Part shown: piece by piece, positions 1 through 8,014 of the stretch | Layout: each line of letters opens with the position of its first letter | How positions within the stretch are numbered: position 1 is the stretch's first letter | DNA from: JBDIBA01 sp039812705 | Lineage (GTDB): Bacteria > Actinomycetota > Acidimicrobiia > Acidimicrobiales > JBBSGY01 | Length of the DNA stretch: 64,000 bases | Direction of reading: 5' to 3' | Assembly: GCA_039812705.1 (NCBI GenBank) | Contig: JBDIBA010000001.1 | Location: forward strand, 31,918-95,917 | The notes under the pieces: generated by a model | Databases searched by the model: none | Seen by the model: the letters and a program-made list of their open reading frames with translations, nothing else | What the model was told of the DNA's origin: nothing | Position numbers and translations under genes: made by a program

Positions 1-367
1 CTTGCTCGTCCTTAAAAGTGCTGCGATAAAAGCCGCGCAGCTTGTCGTTGAGGATGCCGGAGAAAGTAAGCGCAAGCGTGTAGTCGCCAACCTCAAGCGA
101 TTCTTCGAGAGCGATGGTTGCCGTTTCGGCTTCCTCGTCAATGCTCACCTGGCCGTCAAAGGCGTGGCCGCTGGCCGAGCGCACCTGTGCAGATTGAATG
201 TCTAGCTCGGCCGCGTTGAGAACGATCGTGCGCGTGGATTCCTTGACTTCAATCTCGGTTCGCGACTCGCCTGTGAAGGTCGCGCTTGCGAGATCTGGGA
301 CCAGCGTTAGTTCGTAACGCTTGGGCAGGACTGCGCGAGGCAGGCGGAACGGATTGTGGTCAGCCAA
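1..367 (-). CDS. pepN: M1-family aminopeptidase N, N-terminal part only
   Basis: The complement of the first 367 bases encodes the first ~122 residues of an M1 zinc aminopeptidase; the rest lies beyond the window edge. It begins MADHNPFRLPRAVLPKRYEL and reaches ILNDKLRGFYRSTF, the N-terminal beta-domain hallmark of bacterial PepN and puromycin-sensitive aminopeptidases, which trim peptides in the cytoplasm. The HExxH zinc site is not included. The start is TTG (complement of 365-367) with a GGAG Shine-Dalgarno seven bases upstream. It is divergent from the PfkB kinase. The family call is firm although catalytic residues cannot be inspected. Confidence 0.85.
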   Translation of the reverse strand, partial: MADHNPFRLPRAVLPKRYELTLVPDLASATFTGESRTEIEVKESTRTIVLNAAELDIQSAQVRSASGHAFDGQVSIDEEAETATIALEESLEVGDYTLALTFSGILNDKLRGFYRSTFKDEQ

Positions 368-471
368 TTGTGAGCTCCAGTGTGTGGGTAATCCCTGTCA
401 AATTGCGGGCTGTTCCCCAGACAGTACCCGCGATGAGCCCCCGACGGCCGACTGTGGTTAAGAATGTGCAG

Positions 472-1476
472 GTGACAAAGCATTACGACGTAGTTGGAAT
501 TGGCCATGCCTTGGTTGACGTATTGGCGCCCGTCGACGAGCAGTTCCTGGTGGACCAGGGCCTTGTGCGCGGCACAATGCACCTAATCGACGAGGCCAGG
601 GCAGATTCGCTCTACGAGGCAATGGGCGCCAGCAGGGAGGTCTCCGGTGGCTGTGCGGCAAGCACGGTCGTCGGCGCAATCGCTTGTGGTGGCACGGGCG
701 CGTTCATGGGGACCATTGCCGATGATCGCCTGGGTGAGAGTTTCACGGCTGACCTCATGAAAGCAGGGGTGGAGGCCAGAACGCAGATTCGCGACGAGGT
801 CGGCACCGGACGCAGCCTGATTCTCATTTCGAGTGATGGCGAACGCACCATGAACACGTTTTTGGGTGCAGCGGCATCTGTGGGTCCCGCTGTTGAAGAT
901 GACGATCTGTTGCGCGAGGCCAAGATCGTCTTCATCGAGGCTTATGTGCTGGATTCTCTGTACACGGCCGAGTCCTTAATTGCACTTGGTGAGCGCGTTC
1001 GCAGTTTCGGCGCGAAGTTGGCCATTTCGCTGTCCGATCCATTCTGCGTGGAGCGTCACCGCGATGCCTTGCTTGAGTTCTTGGAGAAGGGCGCGGACAT
1101 TTGCATTGGCAACGAACAAGAGATTCGCGCACTGTTCAACACTCACGATGTTGACGACGGTCTTGCGGCTGCCATTGCAATGTGTGATGTCGTCAGCGTG
1201 ACTTGTGGATCTCGCGGGTCAATCGTTGCAAGTGAAAATGAGAGGCATCACGTTGATGCGGTCACCGTTGACGTGGTCGACACCACGGGCGCGGGCGATG
1301 TTTACGCATCTGGATTTCTCTATGGCCTTAGCCAGGGTTGGGACTTGCAGCGCGCCGGACGGATGGGGTCCGCGGCTGCCGCGGCTGTGATCACGCGCGT
1401 TGGTGCACGGGTCGAGTCGCCAATTACTGAACCGTCACTTGCTGAACCGTCACTCGCTGAACCGCACTCCAACTAG
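472..1476 (+). CDS. PfkB-family sugar kinase, adenosine-kinase-like
   Basis: About 334 residues of the ribokinase/PfkB fold. The N-terminus reads YDVVGIGHALVDVLA. A glycine-rich SGGCAAST segment near residue 60 matches the substrate/lid region, and DTTGAGDVYASGFLYGL near residue 265 is the PfkB signature 2 with the catalytic Asp. Members of this subgroup phosphorylate adenosine or another nucleoside/sugar with ATP in the cytoplasm; the substrate is inferred. The frame is open to 286, but the conserved N-terminus starts at 475, so GTG 472 (or GTG 466) is preferred. The C-terminal tail carries a short repeated LAEPS motif from a near-perfect 15-bp tandem repeat. Confidence 0.85.
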   Translation: MTKHYDVVGIGHALVDVLAPVDEQFLVDQGLVRGTMHLIDEARADSLYEAMGASREVSGGCAASTVVGAIACGGTGAFMGTIADDRLGESFTADLMKAGVEARTQIRDEVGTGRSLILISSDGERTMNTFLGAAASVGPAVEDDDLLREAKIVFIEAYVLDSLYTAESLIALGERVRSFGAKLAISLSDPFCVERHRDALLEFLEKGADICIGNEQEIRALFNTHDVDDGLAAAIAMCDVVSVTCGSRGSIVASENERHHVDAVTVDVVDTTGAGDVYASGFLYGLSQGWDLQRAGRMGSAAAAAVITRVGARVESPITEPSLAEPSLAEPHSN

Positions 1477-1488
1477 GTTTAGGGCCTC

Positions 1489-2568
1489 ATGGAACGTTTC
1501 GGTTTTGTTGGTCTTCCAAACGCAGGCAAGTCATCGCTATTCAACGCGCTCACCGGTGGTGGGGCGCTTGCCGCGCCTTACCCTTTTGCCACCAAGGACC
1601 CCAACGTTGGTTCGGCAAAGGTTCACGACGAGCGGCTGTTGAAGCTCGGCGAGATGAGCAAGTCGAAAAAGATTGTTCCGGCAACCGTTGAGTTCCTCGA
1701 CATCGGCGGCCTGGTAGCCGGTGCAAGTCAGGGTGAAGGTCTTGGCAACAAGTTCCTTGGCGGCATTCGCGAAGTCGATGCAATTGTCTTTGTGTTGCGT
1801 GCATTCGTCGACGACGACATTGTTGGCCCGCCAGACCCGATGGAGCACTTGTCGACTGTTGAAACCGAGCTCACCCTTGCCGACTTGCAGTCTGTAGAAA
1901 CACAGTTGCCGCGCAAGCAGAAGCAGCTTCGGTTGGACAAGTCGCTTGGTGATGAAGTCGCTGCACTCGAAGTCGCTCAAAAGCTGTTGGCCGAGGGAAC
2001 TCCGCTCTACCGCGCAGACCTCACGGCTGACCAGCGCGCAGTTCTCAAACCCTCGTTCTTGTTGACCAACAAGCCCGTGTTGGCTGTTGTCAACATTGCA
2101 GAGGACGACCTCGACCGTGCCGACGAGATTGCAGCGCCCGTGCGCAAAGAACTTGCCGGTTTTGGCGAGGTTGTGACCATGTGTGTGCAACTCGAAACCG
2201 AAGCCGCGCAGATGAACACCGAGGAAGAACGTTTGGAAATGCTCGAAGCTCTTGGCCTTGGCGACGGTGCGCTGCCACGCATGTTGAAGGCCGCGTATCA
2301 CTTGCTTGGTCGACGCACTTATTTCACAACCGGCGACACCGAATCGCGCGCGTGGACCTTCCGCGCCGGCGCCAAAGCTCCCGAGTGCGCAGGCGTTATT
2401 CACACCGATTTCCAACGCGGCTTCATCAAGGCCGAGGTCGTCCATTGGGACGAACTGTTGGAACTTGGCTCGTGGAGTGCTGCACGCGATGTCGGCAAGC
2501 TGCGCATTGAAGGCAAGGAATACGAAGTGGCCGATGGCGATGTCATCGAGTTCCGCTTCAACGTCTGA
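1489..2568 (+). CDS. ychF: Redox-regulated ATPase YchF (Obg-related)
   Basis: 359 residues, the usual YchF length. The P-loop GLPNAGKSSLFNAL lies at residues 5-18, the switch segment DIGGLVAGASQGEGLGNKF near 70, and the G4 position reads NIAE near residue 201. That matches the NxxE variant typical of YchF, which prefers ATP to GTP. The C-terminal ~90 residues form a TGS domain ending in DVIEFRFNV. It is a cytoplasmic ribosome-associated P-loop ATPase linked to stress response and translation. It starts 12 bp after the kinase gene and may be co-transcribed with it. Confidence 0.96.
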   Translation: MERFGFVGLPNAGKSSLFNALTGGGALAAPYPFATKDPNVGSAKVHDERLLKLGEMSKSKKIVPATVEFLDIGGLVAGASQGEGLGNKFLGGIREVDAIVFVLRAFVDDDIVGPPDPMEHLSTVETELTLADLQSVETQLPRKQKQLRLDKSLGDEVAALEVAQKLLAEGTPLYRADLTADQRAVLKPSFLLTNKPVLAVVNIAEDDLDRADEIAAPVRKELAGFGEVVTMCVQLETEAAQMNTEEERLEMLEALGLGDGALPRMLKAAYHLLGRRTYFTTGDTESRAWTFRAGAKAPECAGVIHTDFQRGFIKAEVVHWDELLELGSWSAARDVGKLRIEGKEYEVADGDVIEFRFNV

Positions 2569-2580
2569 CGTCGACGGCAG

Positions 2581-2603
2581 CTCTGCGCGGGCGGAGTTCT
2601 TCT
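2581..2603 (+). terminator. Possible intrinsic terminator after ychF
   Basis: A 6-bp stem CTCTGC/GCGGAG (one G-U pair) with a GCGG loop is followed by TTCTTCT. It lies 12 bases after the ychF stop and before the convergent VOC gene. The T-tract is interrupted by C, so strength is uncertain. Confidence 0.45.
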
Positions 2604-2630
2604 AGCTGCAGACCGGGGTGGGATCTGCCC

Positions 2631-3164
2631 TCATGCCATTGGCGGGGTCCACACTTCTGCCTCAGAATCGGCAGGGTAGTAGTGGCCGTTGGGGATGGTC
2701 TGTAGTTCGATGATGGTGCCCCACGGGGCCAAGACGTAGACACTGCCGTTGCCTGGCGTGTCCTCGTAGCGCGAGTTGGCATGTACGTCTGACAGGGCTT
2801 GGCCACCAGCGGCAACCAAGCGTTTCAACGAACCTTCAATGTCGTCGACGTAAAAGGCTAGGTGGTTCAGCCCGTAGTCCACCAGGCCGGCAGCCGGCCG
2901 GTGAGGACCGTCGATCTCGAAGACCTCCAAAGAAGGCCCAACTCCGGCCACGATCATGCGTTGGCGGCGGATAGCAGCGCCGTTGGGCAGTCCCAATTGT
3001 TGCTCGACCTCTGCGCCACAGCGAGGCTCGTCGTCGGCGGTTAAGCCGTCGTAGGCAACTTTGGCCCCCAGTCCTTCCTTGAGGAAAGTGGTGGCGGCGT
3101 CAAGATCGGGAACTGTGATGCCAATGTGGTTGATTCCGCGAGGGAGGGGACGCGAATCGCTCAT
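2631..3164 (-). CDS. VOC-family (glyoxalase/bleomycin-resistance fold) protein
   Basis: 177 residues with the vicinal-oxygen-chelate pattern: INHIGITVPDLDAATTFL at residues 11-28 and a second half with LNHLAFYVDDIEGSLKRL near residue 97, followed by a strand pair ending in WGTIIELQ. The two His residues and the Glu in WGTIIELQ are plausible metal ligands. VOC proteins include lyases, dioxygenases and isomerases, so the reaction cannot be named. It converges on ychF and is divergent from the small SnoaL-like gene. Confidence 0.8.
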   Translation of the reverse strand: MSDSRPLPRGINHIGITVPDLDAATTFLKEGLGAKVAYDGLTADDEPRCGAEVEQQLGLPNGAAIRRQRMIVAGVGPSLEVFEIDGPHRPAAGLVDYGLNHLAFYVDDIEGSLKRLVAAGGQALSDVHANSRYEDTPGNGSVYVLAPWGTIIELQTIPNGHYYPADSEAEVWTPPMA

Positions 3165-3317
3165 TCCTCAAGCCTGGTTCCCGGTATTGATAAGGCTGGC
3201 GGTGACGTAATCGACGTTCTCCTAGTGCGTAATGAAGCTCTGGAGCATTTGGGTCATCATCTGCCTACTAACAGGCGGGCCAACATCGGCGTTGGTGATT
3301 TCAGAGGAGCCGGTTTA

Positions 3318-3707
3318 ATGACAAGTAAGCAATTGGAACGCAACAAGGCCGCCGTGCACGCGTTCTACGACCTCATGTTCAACCAGTGTCGGCCGCAAGA
3401 GGCCATCGAACGCTTCGCCGGGCCTGAGTATCGACAACACAACCCGCACGTTGGGGACGGCAAAGACGCATTCGTTGCCTACTTCGAACGAATGAGCCGC
3501 GAATATCCGGACAAGCGCGTCACGTTCGTGCGCACGGTTGCCGAGGGGGACCTGGTTGTCCTTCATTGTCACCAAGAATGGCCAGGATCGGACAACTACG
3601 CGGGCATTGACATTTTTCGTTTGGATGACGAAGGCAAGATTGTGGAGCACTGGGATGTTCTCCAGGCAATTCCCGCGACCAGCGCCAACGACAACGGGAT
3701 GTTCTGA
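3318..3707 (+). CDS. SnoaL/NTF2-like fold protein
   Basis: 129 residues starting at ATG 3318, with a GAGGAG Shine-Dalgarno eight bases upstream; the open frame extends to 3126 but that part overlaps the divergent VOC gene. Features of the SnoaL-like cone fold are visible: an N-terminal helix NKAAVHAFYDLMFNQ, the YRQHNPHVGDG segment, and the C-terminal strands DIFRLDDEGKIVEHWDVLQ. Such proteins are small cytoplasmic cyclases, isomerases or ligand binders; the substrate is unknown. The C-terminal sequence IPATSANDNGMF resembles many stand-alone SnoaL proteins. Confidence 0.8.
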   Translation: MTSKQLERNKAAVHAFYDLMFNQCRPQEAIERFAGPEYRQHNPHVGDGKDAFVAYFERMSREYPDKRVTFVRTVAEGDLVVLHCHQEWPGSDNYAGIDIFRLDDEGKIVEHWDVLQAIPATSANDNGMF

Positions 3708-3783
3708 ATCAGCTCGTCGATGCCGACACGCCCCGAAGTTGCGTCTCAACGTTTATGCACTTTCGGGTAAGCGATGAGTGTCG

Positions 3784-3789
3784 TATTAG
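3784..3789 (+). promoter_or_regulatory. -10 box of rsmI (leaderless type)
   Basis: TATTAG ends nine bases before the GTG start at 3799 and no Shine-Dalgarno is present, which points to a transcript starting at or next to the start codon. No clear -35 is visible. Confidence 0.45.
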
Positions 3790-3798
3790 CTTGAACAC

Positions 3799-4638
3799 GT
3801 GACAACGCCCGACTGCACAAATGGACGACTGCTAATTGTTGCAACGCCCATTGGCAACTTGTCGGACATTTCGCAGCGCGCAGTTGATGCATTGAATTCT
3901 GCTGATGCGATTGCATGTGAAGACACGCGCCACACGCGCAAACTGTTGAACCACATTGGTTGCAATACCGCGACTTTTGCAGTCCATGAACACAACGAGT
4001 TGCAAGGTGCTGCCGCGATAATTGAACGTTTGCGGAAGGGTGAAACGGTTGCCTTGGTTAGCGATGCCGGCATGCCCGGTGTTAGCGACCCTGGCGCACA
4101 GGTCGTCGACCGCGTTGCCAATGCGGGCTTTTCGGTGTCGGTCATACCCGGTCCGTCTGCGTTTGTTGCTGCGCTAGCCGTGTGTGGGTTCGACACTCAA
4201 CGTTTTGTGTTTGAGGGGTTTTTGTCAACAAAGGCGTCGGAGCGACTGCGTGGTTTGCAACGCATTGCACAAGAGACTGCGGTGAGCGTTGTATACGAAG
4301 CGCCGCATCGCTTGGTGCGCTTGGCCGAAGAGTTGGCGGAGCATTGCGGTCAGACACGACGCGTGTGTTTGGTGCGCGAACTGACGAAGCTGCACGAGGA
4401 AATCTGGCGTGGCACCACAATTGAGTTTGTCCGTCACTTGGGTGACAACGTAAAGGGGGAGTGCGTTGTTGTCGTCGAAGGGGCGCCGCCGGTCGACATT
4501 GACGACCACTCGATTGTTGAAGCACTCGAGCGAGCACTTGCCGCTGGCCTAACCAAGAAGGCCGCGTCCGAAGAAGTATCAGAGAAGCTTCACGTTCCAA
4601 AGAACCGCGTCTACTCCATTGCGCTGTCGCTGAAGTAG
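3799..4638 (+). CDS. rsmI: 16S rRNA (cytidine-1402-2'-O)-methyltransferase RsmI
   Basis: 279 residues, normal for RsmI. The tetrapyrrole-methylase fold is clear: LLIVATPIGNLSDIS at residues 10-24, ACEDTRHTRKLL near 40, LVSDAGMPGVSDPG near 85, and IPGPSAFVAALAVCGF near 115. It methylates the 2'-O of C1402 in 16S rRNA using SAM. The start is GTG 3799, immediately after a -10 box. In Actinobacteria it usually neighbours metG and tatD; here tatD follows directly and metG is absent from the window. Confidence 0.95.
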   Translation: MTTPDCTNGRLLIVATPIGNLSDISQRAVDALNSADAIACEDTRHTRKLLNHIGCNTATFAVHEHNELQGAAAIIERLRKGETVALVSDAGMPGVSDPGAQVVDRVANAGFSVSVIPGPSAFVAALAVCGFDTQRFVFEGFLSTKASERLRGLQRIAQETAVSVVYEAPHRLVRLAEELAEHCGQTRRVCLVRELTKLHEEIWRGTTIEFVRHLGDNVKGECVVVVEGAPPVDIDDHSIVEALERALAAGLTKKAASEEVSEKLHVPKNRVYSIALSLK

Positions 4639-4672
4639 CGCCGGGTTTCCCGGAAACACCACAAACCGGGAC

Positions 4673-4678
4673 TATGAA
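4673..4678 (+). promoter_or_regulatory. -10 box of tatD (leaderless type)
   Basis: TATGAA ends seven bases before the GTG start at 4686. An AGGA overlaps the gap but is too close to the start to act as a normal Shine-Dalgarno. Confidence 0.4.
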
Positions 4679-4685
4679 ATAGGAC

Positions 4686-5462
4686 GTGTTTGAGGATTCC
4701 TGGATTGATACGCATTGCCACATTCACGATATGGACAATTCGGACGCCATTTACGAGCGCTCAAAAACAGACGGCGTGAGCCCGGTTGTCTGCATTGGTA
4801 CAGATGCTCGGACCTCGTTGTTAGCGTCGCAAATGAGCGCTCAACACCCCAATTCGATCTACTACTCGATCGGGTTGCATCCCCACGAAGGGACTACAGG
4901 CCTCGACGAAGTGATCGCTTTAGCATATGAATGCGATCGTAATAAAGAATCCCGCTTTGTTGCTATTGGAGAGTGCGGTTTGGATTATTACTATGAGCAT
5001 TCTCCCCGTGACGCTCAGCGTCAATCTTTTCTAAAACAGATAATTCTCGCCGACGAATTAGATAAAACATTGGCAGTTCATACACGCGATGCCTGGGATG
5101 ACACCTTGGACATGTTGCGGAGTGAATCCAAATCCTCGCGAACGGTGATTCATTGCTTTACCGGAGGTGTTGAAGAGGCCAGAAAGTGCCTGGACCTGGG
5201 GTTTTACCTCTCCTTTTCCGGAGTCGTGACGTTCAAGAAGTCGCTCGAACTTCAAGAAGCGGCCAAGTTTTGCCCCCTTGATCGGATGCTTCTAGAGACG
5301 GATTCCCCGTTTCTGGCCCCCGTGCCGGTGCGCGGTTCAACAAATGAACCGCGAAATATTCCTTTAATTGGTCAATTTATTTCTGATTTAAAAGAAATTG
5401 GCATCGAGGAATTGCGCTCAACAATTTCCACAACCTCAAAGCGGGTTTTTAGTTTGCAATAA
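4686..5462 (+). CDS. tatD: TatD-family metal-dependent hydrolase (DNase)
   Basis: 258 residues, full length for TatD. Metal ligands are visible: the HxH in WIDTHCHIHDM at residues 6-16, the Glu in AIGECGLDYYY near residue 95, HTRDAWDDT near 130, HCFTGG near 155, and ETDSPFLAPVP near 203. The family comprises 3'-5' exonucleases acting on DNA and RNA in quality control. The gene looks more AT-rich in its second half than its neighbours, e.g. the run of lysine and phenylalanine codons near 5380. It is followed by rpf in the standard actinobacterial order. Confidence 0.93.
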   Translation: MFEDSWIDTHCHIHDMDNSDAIYERSKTDGVSPVVCIGTDARTSLLASQMSAQHPNSIYYSIGLHPHEGTTGLDEVIALAYECDRNKESRFVAIGECGLDYYYEHSPRDAQRQSFLKQIILADELDKTLAVHTRDAWDDTLDMLRSESKSSRTVIHCFTGGVEEARKCLDLGFYLSFSGVVTFKKSLELQEAAKFCPLDRMLLETDSPFLAPVPVRGSTNEPRNIPLIGQFISDLKEIGIEELRSTISTTSKRVFSLQ

Positions 5463-5522
5463 GTAATCATTTGCATTACGTTGCCGATTTCGTTCTTGAC
5501 CCCAACCCCGGAGGGCTGAGTC

Positions 5523-6203
5523 CTGCTTAAGCGGACACTCCGGAGCAACCTTCGTCGTACAGCACCTGTGGCCCTTGGCGTCGCAGCTGTTATTGGCGGA
5601 GCAGTGCTCCTTCAAAATGCAACTAGTACGAAATCCGAAAACACCGATCAGGTTCTTGCGGCAGACCGCGAAGCCGAAGGCACGGCAAACCGTGGAGGTG
5701 AAAGAAGCGACACCGCTCCCGTAATTGAGAGCACCACGGTCACCGAGGCCCCAACCTCAACCGAGGCACCAACAACCGCACCTCCCACAACGCCTGCCCC
5801 GGCACCAACCGCACCTCCCACAACGCCTGCACCAGTGAAGGCTGCCGCACCGGCTCCAAAGCCGGCCGCCAAGCCAGCACCAAAGCCGGCACCGGCACCG
5901 AAGCCAGCACCTTCGGTTGCTCGTCAGGTGGCAGCACCAGCACCGGCACCGGCTGCACCGCCAGCCGCGAACAACGATGTATGGACCCGTCTTGCGAAGT
6001 GTGAAAGCGGCATGCGCAACGACTTGGGAGCCCCTTACTACGGCTACTTCCAGTTCTCACCAGCAACCTGGCGTTCAATTGGTGGCACCGGCCTTCCAAG
6101 CGACCACTCATATGAAGTGCAGCTTGAAATGGCCAAGAAGCTTCAAGCCCGTTCGGGTTGGGGGCAGTGGCCAGTCTGTGGCAAGAAGGCGCTCGCCGGA
6201 TGA
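5523..6203 (+). CDS. Resuscitation-promoting factor-like transglycosylase
   Basis: Secreted or anchored muralytic protein. Three parts are visible: a basic n-region plus hydrophobic segment (VALGVAAVIGGAVLL), a ~120-residue Ala/Pro/Thr/Lys-rich linker, and a C-terminal Rpf domain from about residue 150 with WTRLAKCESG (catalytic Glu), YYGYFQFSPATWRS and GWGQWPVC. It cleaves peptidoglycan and supports regrowth. The first standard start is GTG 5568, but this removes the basic n-region and has no ribosome site. CTG 5523 lies eight bases after GGAGG and gives MLKRTLRSNLRRTA, so a CTG start is proposed. The last four bases overlap the next small gene. Confidence 0.85.
   Translation: MLKRTLRSNLRRTAPVALGVAAVIGGAVLLQNATSTKSENTDQVLAADREAEGTANRGGERSDTAPVIESTTVTEAPTSTEAPTTAPPTTPAPAPTAPPTTPAPVKAAAPAPKPAAKPAPKPAPAPKPAPSVARQVAAPAPAPAAPPAANNDVWTRLAKCESGMRNDLGAPYYGYFQFSPATWRSIGGTGLPSDHSYEVQLEMAKKLQARSGWGQWPVCGKKALAG
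5773..5830 (+). repeat. Tandem 33-bp repeat in the Rpf linker
   Basis: A perfect 25-bp match recurs at 5773-5797 and 5806-5830 (period 33 bp), encoding two copies of a TAPPTTPAP-type unit in the Pro/Thr linker. It is likely to vary in copy number between strains. Confidence 0.8.
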
Positions 6204-6364
6204 GCAAGCACTTCCAGCCAAGGTCGAGAGTCCGAAAGGCCGTCTCTGCATTTGCTCTGACTGCTGCTGTGGCTTCCGGCTTTGCGCTCTTGCAGGCTGA
6301 GTTGCAGGTAAGTCCAAGCGAAGCACACGCGGAAAAGCCAAGCGAAACCGCGGTGTTTGGATAA
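6200..6364 (+). CDS. Small exported protein overlapping rpf
   Basis: 54 residues, starting ATG 6200 inside the ATGA overlap with the rpf stop, so probably translationally coupled. The sequence has a basic start (MSKHFQPRSRVRKAV), a hydrophobic core (SAFALTAAVASGFALLQA) and a short polar tail ending SETAVFG, i.e. a signal peptide or membrane anchor with almost no mature domain. An intrinsic terminator follows 33 bases after the stop. I do not recognise the family; the coupling suggests export with, or regulation of, the Rpf protein. Confidence 0.6.
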   Translation: MSKHFQPRSRVRKAVSAFALTAAVASGFALLQAELQVSPSEAHAEKPSETAVFG

Positions 6365-6396
6365 CAATCCCGCACACAACTTAGGTATTCAAGAAA

Positions 6397-6422
6397 GCCG
6401 GGCCTGCGGGCCCGGTTTTTTT
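6397..6422 (+). terminator. Intrinsic terminator of the rpf operon
   Basis: Perfect 7-bp stem CCGGGCC/GGCCCGG (6398-6404 and 6409-6415) with a TGCG loop, followed by seven T. It ends the tatD/rpf transcript just before ksgA. Confidence 0.88.
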
Positions 6423-6437
6423 GTGCAAACTGCACGG

Positions 6438-7256
6438 GTGACTTTTAGCCGTGCGCAAGTAAGCCAGTTACTTGATGATTTTGACGTCAGTCCTTCACGC
6501 GCACTTGGTCAAAACTTCGTGGCCGACCCAAACACTGTTCGCAAGATCGTCCGCTTGGCGCGCGTTGATGCCGAAACAAAAGTCGTTGAAATCGGTGCGG
6601 GTCTTGGGTGCCTAACCCTTGGACTGGCCGAAACGGGCGCGCCCGTTACGGCTGTTGAAATCGACAAACACGTCTTGCCCGCACTTCGCGAAACAATGAG
6701 TGCATGTTCGAACGTTGAAGTAGTCGAAGGCGACGCAATGAAGCTCGATTGGGACGCCGTGTTGCCGCCAGACAATGGTCCATATGTTTTGGTGGCAAAT
6801 CTTCCGTACAACATTGCAACGCCTTTGGTTGCTGACATTTTGGATGAGGTCCCGCAGATCCAGCGCATGTTGATCATGGTTCAGCGCGAAGCGGGGGAGC
6901 GTTTTGCCGCACCTATCGGCACGAAAGACTTTGGTGCCGTCACTCTGAAGGTTTCGTACTGGGCGAAGGCAAAGGTTCTCGCCAATGTTCCGCGAACCAT
7001 CTTTGTTCCGCGTCCAAATGTTGATTCTGTGTTGGTCGAAATTGTTCGAAGAGATGAGGTGGCAGTTGATGTCGATCGCCAAGAACTTTTTGCGTTGATT
7101 CGTGCAGGTTTTGCGCAAAGACGAAAGATGTTGCGACGCAGCTTGGCGGGTTTGGTCGATGAGAACCGATTTGCCGTTGCTGGTGTTGATTCAACGGCTC
7201 GCGCCGAAACGCTCGGGCTTGAAGATTGGGCGCGACTAGTGAGGGCGCAATCATGA
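6438..7256 (+). CDS. rsmA: 16S rRNA dimethyladenosine transferase KsgA/RsmA
   Basis: 272 residues from GTG 6438; the frame stays open further upstream but that part covers the terminator, so it is not coding. Key motifs: SRALGQNFVADPNTVRKIV at the N-terminus, SAM-binding VVEIGAGLGCLTLGL near residue 55, EGDAMKLDW near 103, and the catalytic VANLPYNIATPLV near 123. It dimethylates A1518 and A1519 of 16S rRNA during 30S biogenesis. The stop overlaps the ispE start (ATGA), the usual ksgA-ispE pair. No Shine-Dalgarno is seen. Confidence 0.95.
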   Translation: MTFSRAQVSQLLDDFDVSPSRALGQNFVADPNTVRKIVRLARVDAETKVVEIGAGLGCLTLGLAETGAPVTAVEIDKHVLPALRETMSACSNVEVVEGDAMKLDWDAVLPPDNGPYVLVANLPYNIATPLVADILDEVPQIQRMLIMVQREAGERFAAPIGTKDFGAVTLKVSYWAKAKVLANVPRTIFVPRPNVDSVLVEIVRRDEVAVDVDRQELFALIRAGFAQRRKMLRRSLAGLVDENRFAVAGVDSTARAETLGLEDWARLVRAQS

Positions 7257-7996
7257 CCGATGCCGTTCTGCAGGCCGAAGCGAAACTGACGGTCAGCTTG
7301 CACATGGTTGGCATCCGGTCTGACGGTTACCACCTGTTGGAAAGCGAGATGGTTTCGCTCGACCTGTCCGACACTCTTGAGTTAAACCCCGATGGTGACG
7401 GCCTGATTCTTCATCCGGAATCAACAGTTCGCGTCGATGTTTCTGCTGACAATCTGATCAACAGGGCTCTGCGGTTGGTTGACAAGCGCTGTGGTGTCAC
7501 GTTGCGGAAGAACATCCCCGTGGGTGCTGGCCTTGGGGGAGGGTCTGCCGATGCGGCGGCCATTCTTCGATGGACCGATGAACAAGACCCGTTGGTCGGC
7601 GCAAAGTTGGGTGCCGACGTTCCGTTTTGTATGCGCGGAGGGCGCGCATTGGTTAGCGGCATCGGCGAGATTGTGGAGCCGCTTGGCTTTCAACCGCGCA
7701 ACTTCACACTGCTGACTCCGCCAATTCATGTGGATACCAAGAGTGTGTATCAAGCCTTTGATGAACTGGGCCCCGGCGAGCGCCGCGCGGACAATGACTT
7801 GGAGAGCGCGGCTGTTGCGGTTGCGCCAGAGCTCGGCCTTTGGCGCGACCGTTTGGCAGATTGGACGGGCCAGCAACCGCACCTTGCAGGCAGCGGGGCC
7901 ACTTGGTTTGTCGAGGGCCATCACAGCGTCCCAACGGACGCGAACGTGCAAAAAGCCCGATGGGTGCTGGCGAGCACCACACCGGGCTTCTTTTAG
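7253..7996 (+). CDS. ispE: 4-diphosphocytidyl-2-C-methyl-D-erythritol kinase IspE
   Basis: 247 residues starting at ATG 7253 in the overlap with ksgA. GHMP-kinase features: AEAKLTVSLHMVGIRSDGYHLLESEM at the start (shown by the AKL and DGYH elements) and the ATP-binding PVGAGLGGGSADAAAI near residue 88. It phosphorylates CDP-ME in the MEP isoprenoid pathway. It is 30-50 residues shorter than typical IspE; the region between the motifs and the C-terminal domain looks compact. Its last 15 codons lie inside an intrinsic terminator shared with the opposing bS22 gene. Confidence 0.9.
   Translation: MTDAVLQAEAKLTVSLHMVGIRSDGYHLLESEMVSLDLSDTLELNPDGDGLILHPESTVRVDVSADNLINRALRLVDKRCGVTLRKNIPVGAGLGGGSADAAAILRWTDEQDPLVGAKLGADVPFCMRGGRALVSGIGEIVEPLGFQPRNFTLLTPPIHVDTKSVYQAFDELGPGERRADNDLESAAVAVAPELGLWRDRLADWTGQQPHLAGSGATWFVEGHHSVPTDANVQKARWVLASTTPGFF
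7950..7994. terminator. Bidirectional terminator inside the ispE 3' end
   Basis: Outer stem AAGCCCG/CGGGCTT (7953-7959 with 7983-7989) encloses an inner perfect stem GGTGCT/AGCACC with a GGCG loop. On the + strand it is followed by CTTTT, and on the - strand by a run of five T. It therefore serves both ispE and the convergent bS22 gene while still coding for the IspE C-terminus. Confidence 0.8.
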
Positions 7997-8014
7997 AAAT
8001 GTTGAAACCGACTA

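Noticed and set aside
2..205. Open + strand frame at the window edge
   Set aside because: The complement gives a convincing aminopeptidase N N-terminus with start and ribosome site; the + frame has no recognisable protein character.
1537..2445. Long - strand frame opposite ychF
   Set aside because: ychF on the + strand has all family motifs; the reverse frame is a codon-bias shadow rich in Cys, His and Leu without motifs.
5463..5522. c-di-AMP (ydaO) riboswitch before rpf
   Set aside because: Common before actinobacterial rpf genes, but this gap is only 60 bases and lacks the conserved core.
6357..6437. N-terminal extension of KsgA
   Set aside because: The extra frame covers a strong intrinsic terminator, and the conserved protein begins at 6438.
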